64,000 bases of DNA from Eonycteris spelaea (GCA_003508835.1 PUFA01000006.1:7006001-7070000), one strand, 5' to 3'. Positions 1-11,042 are shown, counted from the stretch's first letter. Notes: a model not told the origin generated them from the sequence alone. Program-made: numbers and translations.

Positions 1-1195
1 ATCTTTTGGGTAGGAATAGAAGGAGGGGGAGTTGTTCCAGTGACCAGTGAAGGGAGGAAAGCCTTCCAGGATAAAGCAAGAGGATGTTCAAGGTACTTTC
101 AATACTGTTATGACACAATTGGAAGCCAGGGTGATCAGAGCAGAGTAGAGAAGGAGAAGTTGCTCAGGATGGGAGTGAGGCTGTGAACTCTCTGAGGACA
201 GGAGCCACTGTTCCTGCTTCCTATCCTCCAGCTCAAGCTCAGTCCTGGCACATCACTGGCAATGGGGAGCAATGCAAAGCGCACTTGACGAGGAGTCCAG
301 CCGACCTGGAGTCTAACCCTTACTTCCATATGTCCTTGCGCAAGTCTCATTGCTTCTCTGAACCTATCTGTCCCTCATCTACTGACACAGGGACCAATGA
401 GAGTACCGCTCCCTTCCAGGAACCTGCTCTATATCCTGTGGTGCTCATGCAGCTAGACAGGTGGCCAGCAGTGAAGGTCGCAGGCTGATTCTTGAGGTCG
501 TCACTGTTGCCGCAACCCCAGGATCAGAGGCTCTTGGAGATATTTGGAGCTTAGGAAATGTCCTTTCTTGGACATCTTCTAGGACAAGAGCTATGATCCT
601 CTGACAGGGCTGGGGCTTCCCCATCATAGACAGAACAAAACACCCTTCAGCTCAAGTCACCTCAGATACATTCTTGTTCTCCATGACTTGGAAAATCAGG
701 GAACCATGTCACATTTGGTCCCTTTCCGTTTTCCCCAGAGGGATTTGCCCAAGTGTGCAGCCTGTCTCGGACACGGTTTGCGTCTCCTGCTGAAAGCATG
801 ATGCTTACAGTGAAATGAGATCCTCACATCTTGCAAGGCTCGATCATAAAGGATGGTGATGACAGGCTCAAAGCAATAGGTCATGTTGATATTTTCACAT
901 TAGTTTTCTATTCTTATTACATTTTGATGGATGGAGAGAGTAGGGATTTTATCGTAATCTCATTCCTGTCTTAAACTGCTAATTCATGCCTGAGTTCCCT
1001 CTTCCATTTTGTTTCTACAGATTCAGCCAAGTGCTGATGGGATGAAGATTTAATATGCAGCTGCAAGAAGAGGCACGCTGATAGGAAAATGTTAGCTGGG
1101 GAGCAGCATTTTCAAGAGAACAGTCTAATCAAGTCATTTCGTTATGAAAGTGCCTTGTTACCCTGGGAGGTTGGGCTCCCAGTATATAGTAGTAA
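1..1195. other. Unique non-coding sequence
   Basis: No exon, RNA gene or clear full repeat is visible. Positions about 175-290 weakly resemble the 3' part of LINE-2 (aactctctgaggacagg), too short to call firmly. The stretch 850-1165 is AT-rich, has homeodomain-type cores and no repeat signature, so it could be regulatory, but no specific motif cluster stands out. Confidence 0.4.
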
Positions 1196-1199
1196 TAAT

Positions 1200-1390
1200 G
1201 ATATACCAATAAAACAATATCTTACATTCATATGGTGCTTTTCATTTTTCAAAATGATCTAGTCAAGTGTTTTTTTTTTTTCTTCTTCCTTCTTCAATCC
1301 TCCCAACAGCTCTATGTGGCCGGGAGGATGTTATTATTCCTATTTTATAGGTGAAGAAACTGAGACTCAGAGAACGGAAGTGACTTAGAC
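1200..1390 (-). mobile_element. MIR SINE fragment
   Basis: This is the reverse complement of the MIR core and 3' part. It shows the poly-T-broken stretch before tcctcccaacagctctatg and the diagnostic gaaactgagactcagagaa near 1357-1375. MIR is a tRNA-derived SINE that stopped moving before the placental radiation. A 12-T run near 1270 interrupts it. A MER5-like element follows directly at 1391. Confidence 0.75.
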
Positions 1391-1496
1391 CAGTGTCTCT
1401 CAGACCTGAATGCTGAGCGGAATGCCAGGAGGATTGGGGCAGAGTCTGCGTATCTCACAAGCTCCCAGGCAATGTACGCTTCGAGTAGCAGAGGCC
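1391..1496 (+). mobile_element. MER5A-like hAT miniature transposon, internally deleted
   Basis: It starts with cagtgtctctcagacctga, like the MER5A terminus, and ends with acaagctcccaggcaatg and a decayed cgagtagcag terminus. It is about 106 bp against roughly 189 bp for the family, so the middle is deleted. It is non-autonomous and would have been moved by a hAT-Charlie transposase. Confidence 0.6.
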
Positions 1497-1984
1497 TGAT
1501 GATATCTGTATATGTACATGTGCTGTTACGGTTTCCCCCCTGTATTCTGTGGCTTCCTTTCAACTGCCCTCCCCTGACTACACACTTTAGCAGCTAAAAT
1601 CTCCTGCTCACTCCTTCCCCAGGATCCTGGAGTATTCACAGTCTTCCCCTTCCCTAGGTCTCCTGGCATATCTCATTTTGTCTCGCCCACCTCTTCCCCC
1701 TTTGTCTTGTTTTTTGTTCTTCCCTGGGGAAACAAATCCTGTTGACAAACCCGCACTGGTCCCTGACTCTCCTGCTGGCCCTCTGCTTAGCCCCACAGCG
1801 CTCTTAGCAGGGCCTCCTGCCCCACCCCTTGGCATTTGGGGCCATGCGTATGTGCAGCCTGGGGTCGGATGCTATAGCTGCAGCAGACCAGGGAGCTGTG
1901 TGATGGGTAGAAGGAGGCCTTCCAATCAGGGAACAAGATAGAGACATAGACGTAGGAATCCTGGGGCCTGCAGGGCCTTCTGGG
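1497..1984. other. Unique C/T-rich sequence
   Basis: No repeat or gene signature is seen. The pyrimidine richness produces overlapping short frames on both strands that are proline-rich or arginine/glycine-rich, which is typical of composition rather than coding. Confidence 0.4.
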
Positions 1985-2205
1985 CGCACAGCCCTCTACA
2001 GTTACAAAGTGCCTTGGCAGCCATGCACGTCAGGTCCTCGCAACTACCCCAGGAGGTCCCTCTTGGGACAGATAAAGAAACTGAAGCTCCAAAAATTTCG
2101 GTGCCCTTGTCCAAGGTCATAAGCCACTCCAAGCAGGGCCTGAAATCAAAGCCAAGTTTTCTAACTGCAAGTCCAGTGCTATTGGTTGAGACCATCAGGC
2201 CTGTC
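1985..2205 (-). mobile_element. MIR SINE
   Basis: In reverse orientation it shows ctctacagttacaaagtgcc, tcctcgcaactaccccagg, gataaagaaactgaagct and ccaaggtcataagccactcc in the MIR order. Both ends are diverged. Confidence 0.75.
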
Positions 2206-2473
2206 TTGAAATACACCTTATCCTGTATTTTGGCTCAGTAGTGGAAGTCACACAGCAAACATCCTTTCTGGCTGCTTCCTGCCAGTCTTTAGCATGTAGT
2301 ATGATTTCTGTAAACGTTAACCAGGTACGTGGTTGGCTGGCCACGAGGCATGTGGGGCATGAAACCCTTCGATTCCTCAGCTCTCTCTGCCCTCTTCGGT
2401 CTGCTCCAGAGTTTTCGCTTCCCTTTCGATAGTTTTCCTTTTCCTATTGCTTCTCTGTTTCTCGTTTTCTTTT

Positions 2474-2524
<51 letters not shown>

Positions 2525-2815
2525 CTCTCTTTTGGAGAATAAAAATTACTGGACTTGGCATTATCTGCTGGTTTCCATGGCAATGAAATCTGTTTCGGAT
2601 AATGGCCTTCCCTGGCTGTGGTTAGTTTTGGTAATTTTAGCAACACTGTTGCACAGGCCACCTGCATTTCAATACGATGCAAGCTGGATTCGACTGCCGC
2701 TTTCAGGTTGAATAGGAATAAGGGAAAGTGCTTGCTCTAAAATTTCTAGGCTGGATAAATGCTCAAGAAGAAAAGGAAAAGTTATGTAAACCCTGCAGCC
2801 TTGGACGTGCAGACG
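2206..2815. other. Unique stretch with a CT microsatellite
   Basis: This is mostly unique sequence around the (CT)n run at 2480-2518. Frames over the run translate to Ser/Leu or Arg/Glu repeats and are not genes. No TE signature is seen at 2540-2815. Confidence 0.4.
2480..2518. repeat. (CT)n microsatellite
   Basis: A pure CT dinucleotide run of about 39 bp sits within a longer pyrimidine-rich stretch (about 2395-2530). Confidence 0.95.
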
Positions 2816-2817
2816 CT

Positions 2818-3336
2818 TAAGACTTGACTGTGATCATGTCACTCTCCTGCTTAAAATCCTTCTTATGCCAGGTCTTCGGCTCTTGAAGGGTACGTCCAAC
2901 CTGCTCTCCTACAGTGCTGGGGCCTTAGAAACCTGGCCCGAAATCACTTGTTCTTGCTCATCTCCAGGGCCACTCGTTCTCTAAGGCTCTGGCCATGAAA
3001 CGCTGTTTCGTGCCTTTGAATCTTTGCCTATATTGTTCCATCTGCCAACAATGCCTTTCCTATCCTGACTGCCTAGTGAGCTCCTAGTCAGCCTTTAAGA
3101 GTCTGTCCAAGCATGCTGCATCCTTTCCTCAAGGTCTTCCTTTTTTAAGTCTCACTGTAACTTGTACATTTTTCTATTTTGCAAACATATCCCACTGTAT
3201 TGGCATTTTTGTTTGCTCGTCTTTCTCTTTCGTGTCCTAGTAGCTCTTCAAGAACATGGATGCCAGCTGAGTTCATCTGCTGTGTGGCTCCAGGGCTTGG
3301 CACATACCATGTACTCAGTGAATTAAAAAAAAAAAT
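2818..3336 (+). mobile_element. LINE-2 (L2) 3' end
   Basis: Order matches the L2 3' end: atcatgtcactctcctgctt, taaaatccttcttatgcc, then tttgcctatattgttcc, tctgccaacaatgcctttcc, cctcaaggtcttcc, and the terminal gggcttggcacataccatg followed by an A-run. This region once encoded the C-terminus of L2 ORF2 plus a short 3' UTR. It is a dead, 5'-truncated copy. Confidence 0.85.
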
Positions 3337-3364
3337 ACACACACACAGTAGTAGCTAGTGGTAA

Positions 3365-3530
3365 TGGTTCACTACCTTATGTGCCAGATCTTCAGCTAAA
3401 CCCTAAGTGCCTCTTCTCATTGCTCCTTACTCACCCTATACAGAAGGTATTATTCTCTCCATTTTATGGATTGGGAAACTGAGGTGGGAAGAGGTCAAGG
3501 TGTTGGTTCCAGATGACAAAGTTGGTTAAT
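3365..3530 (-). mobile_element. MIR SINE fragment
   Basis: In reverse orientation tattattctctccattttat and gggaaactgaggtggga mark the MIR core. The tRNA-like head is missing. Confidence 0.7.
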
Positions 3531-4614
3531 GGAATGAAAATCAGTTTGATGAAGGCATAGGTGAATGAATTCAGGTAGAAAAGTCTGAGTGACTGACATG
3601 GAGCTCAGAGCTTCCTTCGGAATCTGTGGGAAGATTTTCTTGGAAATCTTTAGGGGTAGCTGTGAGGGCTTTGGTTGCAGGCGGAAGTGGTTCTTGTTTG
3701 CATTGGCACAGTGGGGAGAAGGGGCTTGTGGGAGGGCCGGAAGGAGGGAGAATGCGGGGAGGGCACAGATGTGAGGGAGCTGCGTACATGGATTTTGCTG
3801 ATGCTGTGAGCTTCTGGGAAGGAGTGTCAGGAAGACCTGGGGAAGGATGGTCGGAGCCTCAAGCAGCCCAGCCTGAAAATGGGTTTGCATCTTAGCCCTT
3901 GAACCAGCCTTGACTCCTCTGGAGGAGCTGGTGAAGGTCTGATGTGTGCCTGGGCCCCATGAAAGATTTAAGACTGGCAAGCATTTTCAAGCTGGAAAAT
4001 GCTTAGGAAGGTGAGGCAGGGAAAGAGTCAGGGAGAGCTGGGAAGATGGCTCAGCTTCTGCCTGCTGACAGCCACTGTGCCCTGCACTAGCTGTGCTCTG
4101 CTCCATGTGTGCAAGCCCAGCCCACGGTTCCCCCAGGACCAGCTCTGTGGTGTTTGTACTTGGAGTTGAAACGTTTTTAGAGAAGCACTCGGTTGGGCCT
4201 GAGCCCATGAGGCACACGGTGGGGATGCTCAGAACCTTGAGTTTTCTTAAGCCAGCTGCTGCCCCCTCCATCTAGCCCCTCCCAAACCTGTGGGCTTGTG
4301 GCTGGAGTTTTCTGCAAAGCACAGAGCCCAGGGCGCTAAACTTGATTTAGGAGGTTCGGGGCACCCAGGATGGGGCCTGCAGGGACTTTCCACAGATCAA
4401 GGTCTGGGGCAGGCTGAGGCAGTGGAGGTGACTCCCACTCAACTTCTGGCTTCATAAAGACCAGTGTCGAGCCAGCCCTGCTCCCTAACCTTTCTCACGA
4501 CAGTAACGGAGGACGTCCAGCATTGTAAAACGGAGCAGCCTGATGTTCCTCCTTCATTGGCCTTGGTGCGAATTGAGGAAACTGCCTTCCGAGGCTCAGG
4601 GACAACAGGAGGTG
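3531..4614. other. Unique non-coding sequence
   Basis: No repeat or gene is recognised. The minus-strand 161-codon open frame at 3495-3980 starts in a MIR and is Pro/Ser/Gln-rich with no domain pattern, so I do not call it. The + strand is purine-rich at 3690-3760. Confidence 0.4.
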
Positions 4615-4800
4615 GTTATTCATAGTGGCCAACTCATATAGCACTTACAATATGACAGTGAAGTCCATCCTAATATTTTCCCCGTCTTACAGGTTAGAAA
4701 ACCGAGACACAGAGAGGTTAAGTAACTTGCCCAAGGTCTCACAGACACAGGGTGGAGCTGAAATTTGATTCCAGATATACCCGCTTCTAACGACCAGGCA
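4615..4800 (-). mobile_element. MIR SINE
   Basis: Reverse-orientation MIR with a well-kept core: ccgtcttacaggttagaaaa and gagaggttaagtaacttgcc, then decay of the tRNA-derived head. Confidence 0.85.
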
Positions 4801-5034
4801 AGAAGAGTCTGGTGGAAACATACCCGGGACATTGAAGAGCGTCCCTTCCTTCCTGCCTTTGATCAAGAAACACTTGTGAGCGCCTTCCAGGGCCAGCCTG
4901 AGTTCCACCGAGATGCTGGGAGGGTAGGATCACAGAAGAGCAGAGGCCAGGCCCAGCCTCCAAGGGTGCTCACTAGGCTCTTATGCCCCTTGAAAAAGTT
5001 GCAGGCTCATGGGACAGGGAGCCCAGTGATAATC

Positions 5035-5235
5035 CACAGCAGGGTTTTGGGATCAGAGACGAAGGCTTGACTCCCTGCTTGGCCACTTTCTACTTGCATG
5101 GTCTCGGGCAAGAGATCCGGACTCCCCCTCGCTCAGGTTTTGCTTCTGCCCAATGGGAAGCACATATTTCACACCAGCTGTCCTCCAGGCTGACCTGTGT
5201 TCCCAAGAGATGATAAATGGCTTAGTGTTTTACAA
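5035..5235 (+). mobile_element. MIR SINE
   Basis: It shows ggccactttctacttgcatg and ctcgggcaagagatccg, corresponding to the MIR segment after the tRNA-related head. The 3' part is weak. Confidence 0.65.
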
Positions 5236-5424
5236 ACGTACAGATCTCCCCAGAGGGGAGGGGTTTTAGAAAATATATATATTCTAGAAAGGAGAGCCCA
5301 CTTTTTCTTAGTGTGGGGACCTTGTCCTGGGACCTCTCAGAGGCGCACTTCCTGTTTCAGATGCTGCCCCTCTCCCTCTATCAGGCCTTCTTCCTGTCTG
5401 TGCATCGGGAATTGCTTCTCTGCT

Positions 5425-5640
5425 TTGTGCATAACAATGTCTATCACTATTTCAATTTAGTGACTCAATCTAGATTGACTTTTAATTCTGGCATTAAGAA
5501 GAGCTGCATAAACTTTCTCGTCATCACTTCCCATTTTGCAGAAAGTAAAACTGAGGGACCTGAAAGGCTTGCCCAGCTGATGGGAGGTCTGGAAAGTCTG
5601 ACTTGTGACAGGGGACACACCTCAGGTCTTGCTCAAGATT
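5425..5640 (-). mobile_element. MIR SINE, diverged
   Basis: Reverse MIR core recognised from cccattttgcagaaagta, aactgagggacctgaaagg and cttgcccagctgatgggag. Confidence 0.65.
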
Positions 5641-5799
5641 TTGCCCCAGGCCAAGGTCTTCCCTAGAGAGAGTTGATTCAAACTAGGATAGACCCCAAGT
5701 CACCCTAGGGATCCACAGGAGATAGTTGCCCACCCCCACTCCCCCAGGCCCATCTCCTCTGAGTGAGGCTTTCCCTCTGTGGGTCCATGATCCCCATGT

Positions 5800-5945
5800 G
5801 GCAAATGCTCTGAAATGCCTGACCTCCTATTACAGTGACACCTCCATATCACATAGGTCAGAGCTAGAAGGGCATCCTAGTACAAGAAGGGAAACTGAGG
5901 CCCAAAGCAGGGAAGAGACTCTGCCTAAGGTCACTCCCCTAGCGT
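5800..5945 (-). mobile_element. MIR-type SINE fragment
   Basis: gggaaactgaggcccaaa followed by ctgcctaaggtcac is the MIR/MIR3 core in reverse. It lies inside a 231-codon + strand open frame (5726-6421), which argues against that frame being a gene. Confidence 0.5.
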
Positions 5946-6029
5946 CCTCAGTGAGTCCACATCTCTTGCTGATTTCTAAGCTGATCCTTTCGAAAGGACC
6001 ACCGCATCCTAATTCCTCTTCCCATCAGG

Positions 6030-6290
6030 TAGAAACTGTCTTGTTTAAACTGTCTCTAGGATTAGTCAAACAACCAGAGATCACAGCCAACGCCACCCTG
6101 TGCTCTCATTATGGGGAGCTTATAATTAATATTTATAAACTGAGAGGGTGCTTGTCTTTCTTTACTGAAAAGGAATTCAGTATTTCCAGTTGGTGGCTAC
6201 AAACGTACAGCCTCTCGTTACCCATTGCAAACAAGGAGCTGGACTACTTCAGCAGACGCACTTGTAACTGCAGCTGGCAGAGAACAGAGC
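6030..6290. promoter_or_regulatory. Unique AT-rich block, possible conserved non-coding element
   Basis: No repeat signature is seen. It contains a tight homeodomain-type cluster (ataattaatatttataaac at about 6121-6140) and an E-box-like cagctggc at 6271-6278. The call is inferred from composition and motifs only. Confidence 0.25.
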
Positions 6291-6369
6291 CTAGGGAGTG
6301 GGAGGCAGTGGACAGAACCTGGATCGGGGATGCAGTGGGGACCGGACAGGGAGACGGGTTGGGAGGGGG

Positions 6370-6740
6370 AGATAGTGTTAGAGTCACAGAGACATGGAGA
6401 TACGGAGAAAGAAGAACATGAAAAACGTGAGCAAGAGAGAAAAACTATACAGCTCTAGAGAGAGACGGGGGTCCACTTGGAGACCCAGGTGGAAGTGGGT
6501 AGAGGAAGGAAGGCGAGAGGAAGGGAGAGAGGTACACAGACAGAAGGAGACGCAGAGGTTCAGGGCAGAGAAAAGATTGAAAAAAAATCCAAAAAGAATA
6601 AGGCAGAGAAAAGAAAGTGAGAGAACAAGGGAGGGAAAGACTGCAGAAACCCGCTGAGGACAAGAAGAGGAAGACAAAACATGGCAACGTGACAGGGAGA
6701 GAGAGAGCAGCACACAGGCAGCAAAGGAACTGGCAGGGAG
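6370..6740 (+). repeat. Purine-rich tract (G/A) about 370 bp
   Basis: The + strand is strongly G/A-rich with only scattered C/T, for example gagaaaagaaagtgagagaa at 6606-6625. Open frames here are Arg/Glu/Lys-rich (+) or Leu/Ser-rich (-) because of composition. Confidence 0.85.
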
Positions 6741-6959
6741 GCTGAGGTGGTCAGACCCCTGGGTCATCTGTAATTAGGTAGGTGGTACATCTAATAGATT
6801 GCACGGCGCCACCCCACCCCACCCCAGCACAGATCTGGCCTGTGGAAGGTGTCCCTTGCCAGGGGGTATGCCGGGCATGGTGTTGAATAAATCCACAATG
6901 GAGTATATTCCAGCCTCCTCCAAACCTTGGCCTGTGCTTTCCCACCTCTGACCAGCAGG

Positions 6960-7085
6960 GGGCAGTAAAAGGAGCATTCTGCTGGGAGTCAGGAACTCTG
7001 GTTCCTGACTCTACCACTGAGTCATTCATTGACCTGGGCAAGTCTATATTTCTTTTCTTGTGCTTCAACTGTCTCATATGTTAGT
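6960..7085 (+). mobile_element. MIR SINE fragment
   Basis: It shows gactctaccactgagtcat, tcattgacctgggcaagtc and a following cttcaactgtctcatatg, which parallel MIR in order. Confidence 0.6.
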
Positions 7086-7620
7086 TGAGTTGTGCCTTAG
7101 TCTCCCCGTATGATAGATGAGGGTTTGTTCACTCCAGGCCTACAATTCTGTGACTTCAAATCCCAACTCTCTTCTGTCTCGCATCCCGCGCAGATGGGCT
7201 CCTCAGATTCCAAATCCAGGCCAGCCACCCTCCCCCCATGGGCGTGGGGCCAGCTGTACTGACAAGGACAGTTCTTCCTGAGGCTGCCTGAGGGCCTCTG
7301 ATTTGCACATCAGAATTTAGGGAGGGATTTTAGCCGTTCATGCCTCCAGGCCTTGGTGAAGCCACTAGAGAAGCAGCAGCAGCAGCAAAGAGGCAGCCTT
7401 GAAAGTGGAGCTCCCAGGAGCCATGAACTTGGCCCCATGGAAGTGGATGCTGCATGGTTATTCATGAGGGCTAAGGTTGAGGCGGCGTGCGTGAGGAGAA
7501 GCCGTTCTCCAGGTGGAGAGGGCAGGACTGGGAAGCTGGGGGCTGCCATGGTTAAAGAAAAGCCAGAGACCTTGGAGAGAGATGCTTAAACCAGCCCTGG
7601 CAGCCCCTTTACTTTCCTCA
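7086..7620. other. Unique non-coding sequence
   Basis: No gene or repeat is recognised apart from a short CAG run (agcagcagcagcagc, about 7372-7386), too short to class as a real microsatellite. Confidence 0.4.
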
Positions 7621-7624
7621 CAGA

Positions 7625-8030
7625 GAGAAAATGCTCTGTAAGAAACCACCCACAGCTCAGTGGCTTAAAACAACAGTTATTTACGGTCAGACACTTGGGG
7701 GTCAGCTGACCTGGGCCGAGAGCGTGGTGGAGGGTGGCTCTGCTTCACGCGTCTCTCTTCCTCCTCTCCCCTTGAGGTCAGTTGTGCTAGCCTGGGCACA
7801 GCCTTTTCATGGCCGTAGCAGAGACGTAAGAGAGCAAGCAGAAATACCCGAGATCTCTTGAGGCCCAGGCTTGAAGCTAGCAGACCCCGCCTTCTACCTT
7901 ACTTGACTGGCTGAAACGAGTGGCCTGACCATACCCAGATGAAGAGGTTGGCAAATATGCCCCATCCACAGTGACAGAGTTCATGGGGGACACCATGAAT
8001 GTAGGAAGAGGCAAGAAATAGAGGCTCATG
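7625..8030 (-). mobile_element. MLT1-type LTR (ERVL-MaLR), diverged
   Basis: cagctcagtggcttaaaaca at 7652-7671 is the hallmark near one end of reverse-oriented MLT1 LTRs. It is followed by the expected gtcagctgacctgggc, the G/C-rich middle and aagagagcaagcagaaa. No internal retroviral sequence is attached, so it is a solo LTR. The exact ends are lost. Confidence 0.65.
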
Positions 8031-8034
8031 ATAT

Positions 8035-8340
8035 GATCTATTCAAAGCACCTGTTACGTGCCAGGCATTGTGCCCGGAGCCTGGGATTCACAGTCGGTAG
8101 GACAGTTTGAGGCGACCGTCCTTACAGAGTTTACAGTAAACCCATGAACCGATGAAGAAACAATGAAGTCACAGGTCATGAAATTACAATAAAAGAAATC
8201 ACAGTGCGATGTGTTGGGGTGGGGGGAACTGAGGCATCCACTTTGATACATGGTTTGGGACAGCCTCATCGAGAAGGTGGTGTTTGGATAGAACTGAAGG
8301 GCAAGAATAAAACGATGGAGGAGGAGCGTCTCAGACGAGG
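8035..8340 (-). mobile_element. L2 3' end, reverse orientation
   Basis: gttacgtgccaggcattgtg, then cagagtttacagtaaaccc, then agcctcatcgagaaggtgg and ttggatagaactgaagggc follow the reverse L2 3' end. It lies next to a + strand L2 (8550-9220), forming an old inverted pair. Confidence 0.7.
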
Positions 8341-8549
8341 ATACAGCAGGTGTGGGCTCCGAATTCGGTGTTCTCTCCAAGCTTCCTTGTGCCGCTTGGG
8401 GAAGAGAGCCCTGGGGATCCTTAGGGTGAACCTTTTTCTCTATCATCATGCCACTGTTCTCATCACCTCTGTCTGGGTGGCTAATTGTCCTCCACCTGGG
8501 CTCCTACCTCTTGCCTCTCTCCTTCCAGTTGGTACATCCCCCATCACAG

Positions 8550-9220
8550 AGCCTGCTTTGTAAACCGTGAATCTGACTGTGTCATGCCCTCGCTCGAGTC
8601 CTTTAAAGGCTTCTGGAGAACCTACAGGATGCAGCCCAAGCCCCCGAACCTCAGATTTAAGGCTCTGTACAAACCAGCTGAGCCTCCTCTCCAGTTTCAT
8701 CTCCTGTCCTTTCCTCTTTGCTCTTGTCTCTCCAGTCAGATCACAATTATTTCTAAAACCTTCCCTGCACTCGCTCACCTCTGTGACTTCTGCCTATATA
8801 TTACCTGTTTGGCTAAGTCCTGCTTTTCTTTCAAGACCCAACTCAAATGTCAGCCTCTGTACAGGGTCTTCCCGGATCCCCTCTGGGGGTAAGTTACTCT
8901 CTTATCTGGGATCCTACAGTGTCCTGCACGACCTCTACCATAGTTCTTGCCACACTGTCGAAGTTGCTTGAGGGCCGTGCCAGAGGCAGCAGTAGGGCCT
9001 GGGCCTCCTGTCGCTGAGTTCAGTGCTCTTTCTGCCACCCCAGTGGCAACTAGGCTGGGGGGACCCAGGATGGCTTTGGACACTCCATTCCTGATACCAT
9101 AGTCTATGTCTGCAACCAGATGGTGAGCTCCTCGAGGGCTGGCACCGCATTCCACTACGTGTGTGTCTCTGTCCCAGAGGATGGGTCGGCCAGTGTTTGC
9201 TGTGACTGAGTAAAGGCAGC
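8550..9220 (+). mobile_element. L2 3' end
   Basis: tctgactgtgtcatgccctc, aaggcttctggagaac, ctcacctctgtgacttctgc, ctcaaatgtcagcctctg and, after a non-matching gap at about 8965-9105, gatggtgagctcctcgaggg. The order is L2; the gap may be an insertion or local decay. Confidence 0.8.
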
Positions 9221-9608
9221 GTCATGTGCTGAGGCAGCGCCGTGGGCAGCCCAGAGGAGACTCTTCAATCTTTCTCCAGCTGCAGGAAAACCCACTCTCT
9301 GCCTCTATGCTCTGGTCCAGGTGGCAGGCAGCATCTTGGGGTACATGGTGGGGGACAGAGGTGGAGTTCATTTAGGATCCAAAGAGGCCTGCCAGGCCCC
9401 AAGCAGGCACTGGCTGAGGGAGGGCTCCACTTGCCTTCAAGTCTGAAGCAGGAGGATTTTGGGACATGGCCATGGATGAGAGAGAAGCGGAGTCTCTGCC
9501 AGCTTCAGGGACAAAACTTTCAGCAAGAAGCAGAGTGCCTAGCACAGAATGAGGCGCCATAGCTCATTGAATGGACTGGAGAAATATCTGTGAATACTTC
9601 TGAGCCTA
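9221..9608. other. Unique non-coding sequence
   Basis: No recognised repeat or gene. Confidence 0.4.
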
Positions 9609-9740
9609 GAGCTTGGTTCTCAACCCTGACATTAGAATTACCTGGGGAGCTTTTCAAACATACCAGAGCCCGGCTCCACCCTGGACAACTAAGTCAGAAT
9701 TCGGGGCTGGGGCTTAAGTGTGCCATATTTCAAAAAGTCC
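9609..9740 (+). mobile_element. MER5B-like hAT element, left part
   Basis: ttggttctcaaccctgacat, ttagaattacctggggagct and the GC-rich middle follow the nearly palindromic MER5B-type element. It is cut at 9740 by an LTR that starts tgtattaatt. The matching right part is at 10156-10205. Confidence 0.8.
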
Positions 9741-10155
9741 TGTATTAATTAAAGTTCCTTAGTGGCTGTAACAGGCAAAACTGTACATAATGGCCTAATG
9801 TAGGAAAAGGATTTTCTTGCTTATGTGAAGTCCACTCTGTGTGGGGTTGGTTATGCTCCATGCAGTCATTCAGGACCCAGCTGATGGAGGCTCTGTCATC
9901 ATCAACTCATGGCTTCCAAGGTTACCTGGGCTTCAGCATCTAGTCAGCAGATGGAGGATTGCTTGGGAGGATTTTTATGAGCCAGCTATAGAAGCGATGT
10001 ACGTGACTTCTACTCATATTCGATTGGCTAGAGCTCGGTCAATGGTCTCATCTCTATGCAAGGGAAATTGGGGAATCTAGTCCTTGGCAGGGAGGTTCTC
10101 CCTGGCCACACTAGGAGGGAATCATAAATCTTGGTGACCAGCTGGCTACTCTGTC
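9741..10155 (-). mobile_element. MaLR-type solo LTR inserted in the MER5-like element
   Basis: It begins TGTATTA and ends TCTGTCA, the TG...CA form of LTRs, and sits exactly between two halves of a MER5-like transposon. It shares layout and a tail (ctatgcaagggaaattgggg near 10055) with the LTR-like segment at 16466-16862. I cannot name the subfamily with certainty. Confidence 0.6.
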
Positions 10156-10205
10156 ATAGCTTCCCGGGTGATTCTAATGTGTAGACAGAGTTGAGAACCA
10201 CAGGT
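10156..10205 (+). mobile_element. MER5B-like hAT element, right part
   Basis: gggtgattctaatgtgtaga and cagagttgagaaccacagg are the terminal inverted repeat side that completes the element started at 9609. Confidence 0.8.
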
Positions 10206-10384
10206 CCCGAGCTTCACGGCTTGATTAAAATATTGTTCCAACTCCTGTTGCCCAATATCTTGGTGCAGTGGCGTTGCAGGTGGACCTCCTCCTAGGTTGC
10301 TCACAGCCCGGCCAGGATGGGTAGGGGCCACAGAGAGTCTCAGGACGAAGCCATCTTCCCCTGGGGAGGTCCACGCAAGGAAGT

Positions 10385-10545
10385 CGTGGGAGATGAGGCT
10401 GGAACAGATGGAGTGAGACCCTGGCAGATCATACCCAGACCAGCCTGGGTGGCTTAGCCTCTACTCTGAAGCCATCAGAGGTTTGGAAGCAGGCAAGTGG
10501 CAGGCTGAGAATGAGTTTTAGGAGGGTTTATTTGGTGGAAGGAGG
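10385..10545 (-). mobile_element. L2 fragment (5' part of the common 3' region)
   Basis: gggagatgaggctggaacag, ctggcagatcatacccag and gaagccatcagaggtttgg match reverse L2 upstream of its very 3' end. Confidence 0.6.
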
Positions 10546-10924
10546 TGTGCAAAAGCTGGAGGAGGTGAGGCTGCTGGTCTGCTGCATTCAGATCAGGCTC
10601 TCTGTACAGTCCTGCCTGGTCTAAGATCTTCCCGGCCCAAGAGGAAAGATGGCACCTGCATCCTGCGTCACCTCCAACTTCTCCTTTCAGGAGATGGTCC
10701 TTCTATACTTCCTGATTGGTTACACTGAGATTGCTTAGAGGAATATATTATAGTCTCTGGAAGCAACTCAATAAAATAATTTTTTTAATGTTTTATGCCA
10801 TGGGAGTGCGGTTGTAAGAGCTATTTATAATCTCCCAAGGGGATGGCTTTGTGGTGGAAAGGCTCCTTTGTATATACAAGGTCTGGTCTGTTTGTAAGAG
10901 AAAATCAATACTTTATAGTTAAAT

Positions 10925-11042
10925 TTATTCACTCATTCATCTAACAAATATTTATGGAGCTCAGGTCCTAGGCTGGACATTGGGGACATAAGAGTGAACA
11001 GGATAGGCATGGAGGTCCCTACCATCATGGAGCTTGTGGCCT
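10925..11042 (-). mobile_element. L2 3' terminus
   Basis: ttcactcattcatctaacaa, atatttatggagctcaggtc, cattggggacataagagtga and catcatggagcttgtggcc are the extreme L2 3' end in reverse. Confidence 0.8.

Noticed and set aside
2289..2682. Arg/Glu-repeat frames
   Set aside because: Translation of the (CT)n microsatellite on the opposite strand.
5726..6421. 231-codon open frame on the plus strand
   Set aside because: It includes a MIR-type fragment and runs into a purine-rich tract; no domain is seen.
7372..7386. CAG trinucleotide expansion
   Set aside because: Only about five units in non-coding sequence.
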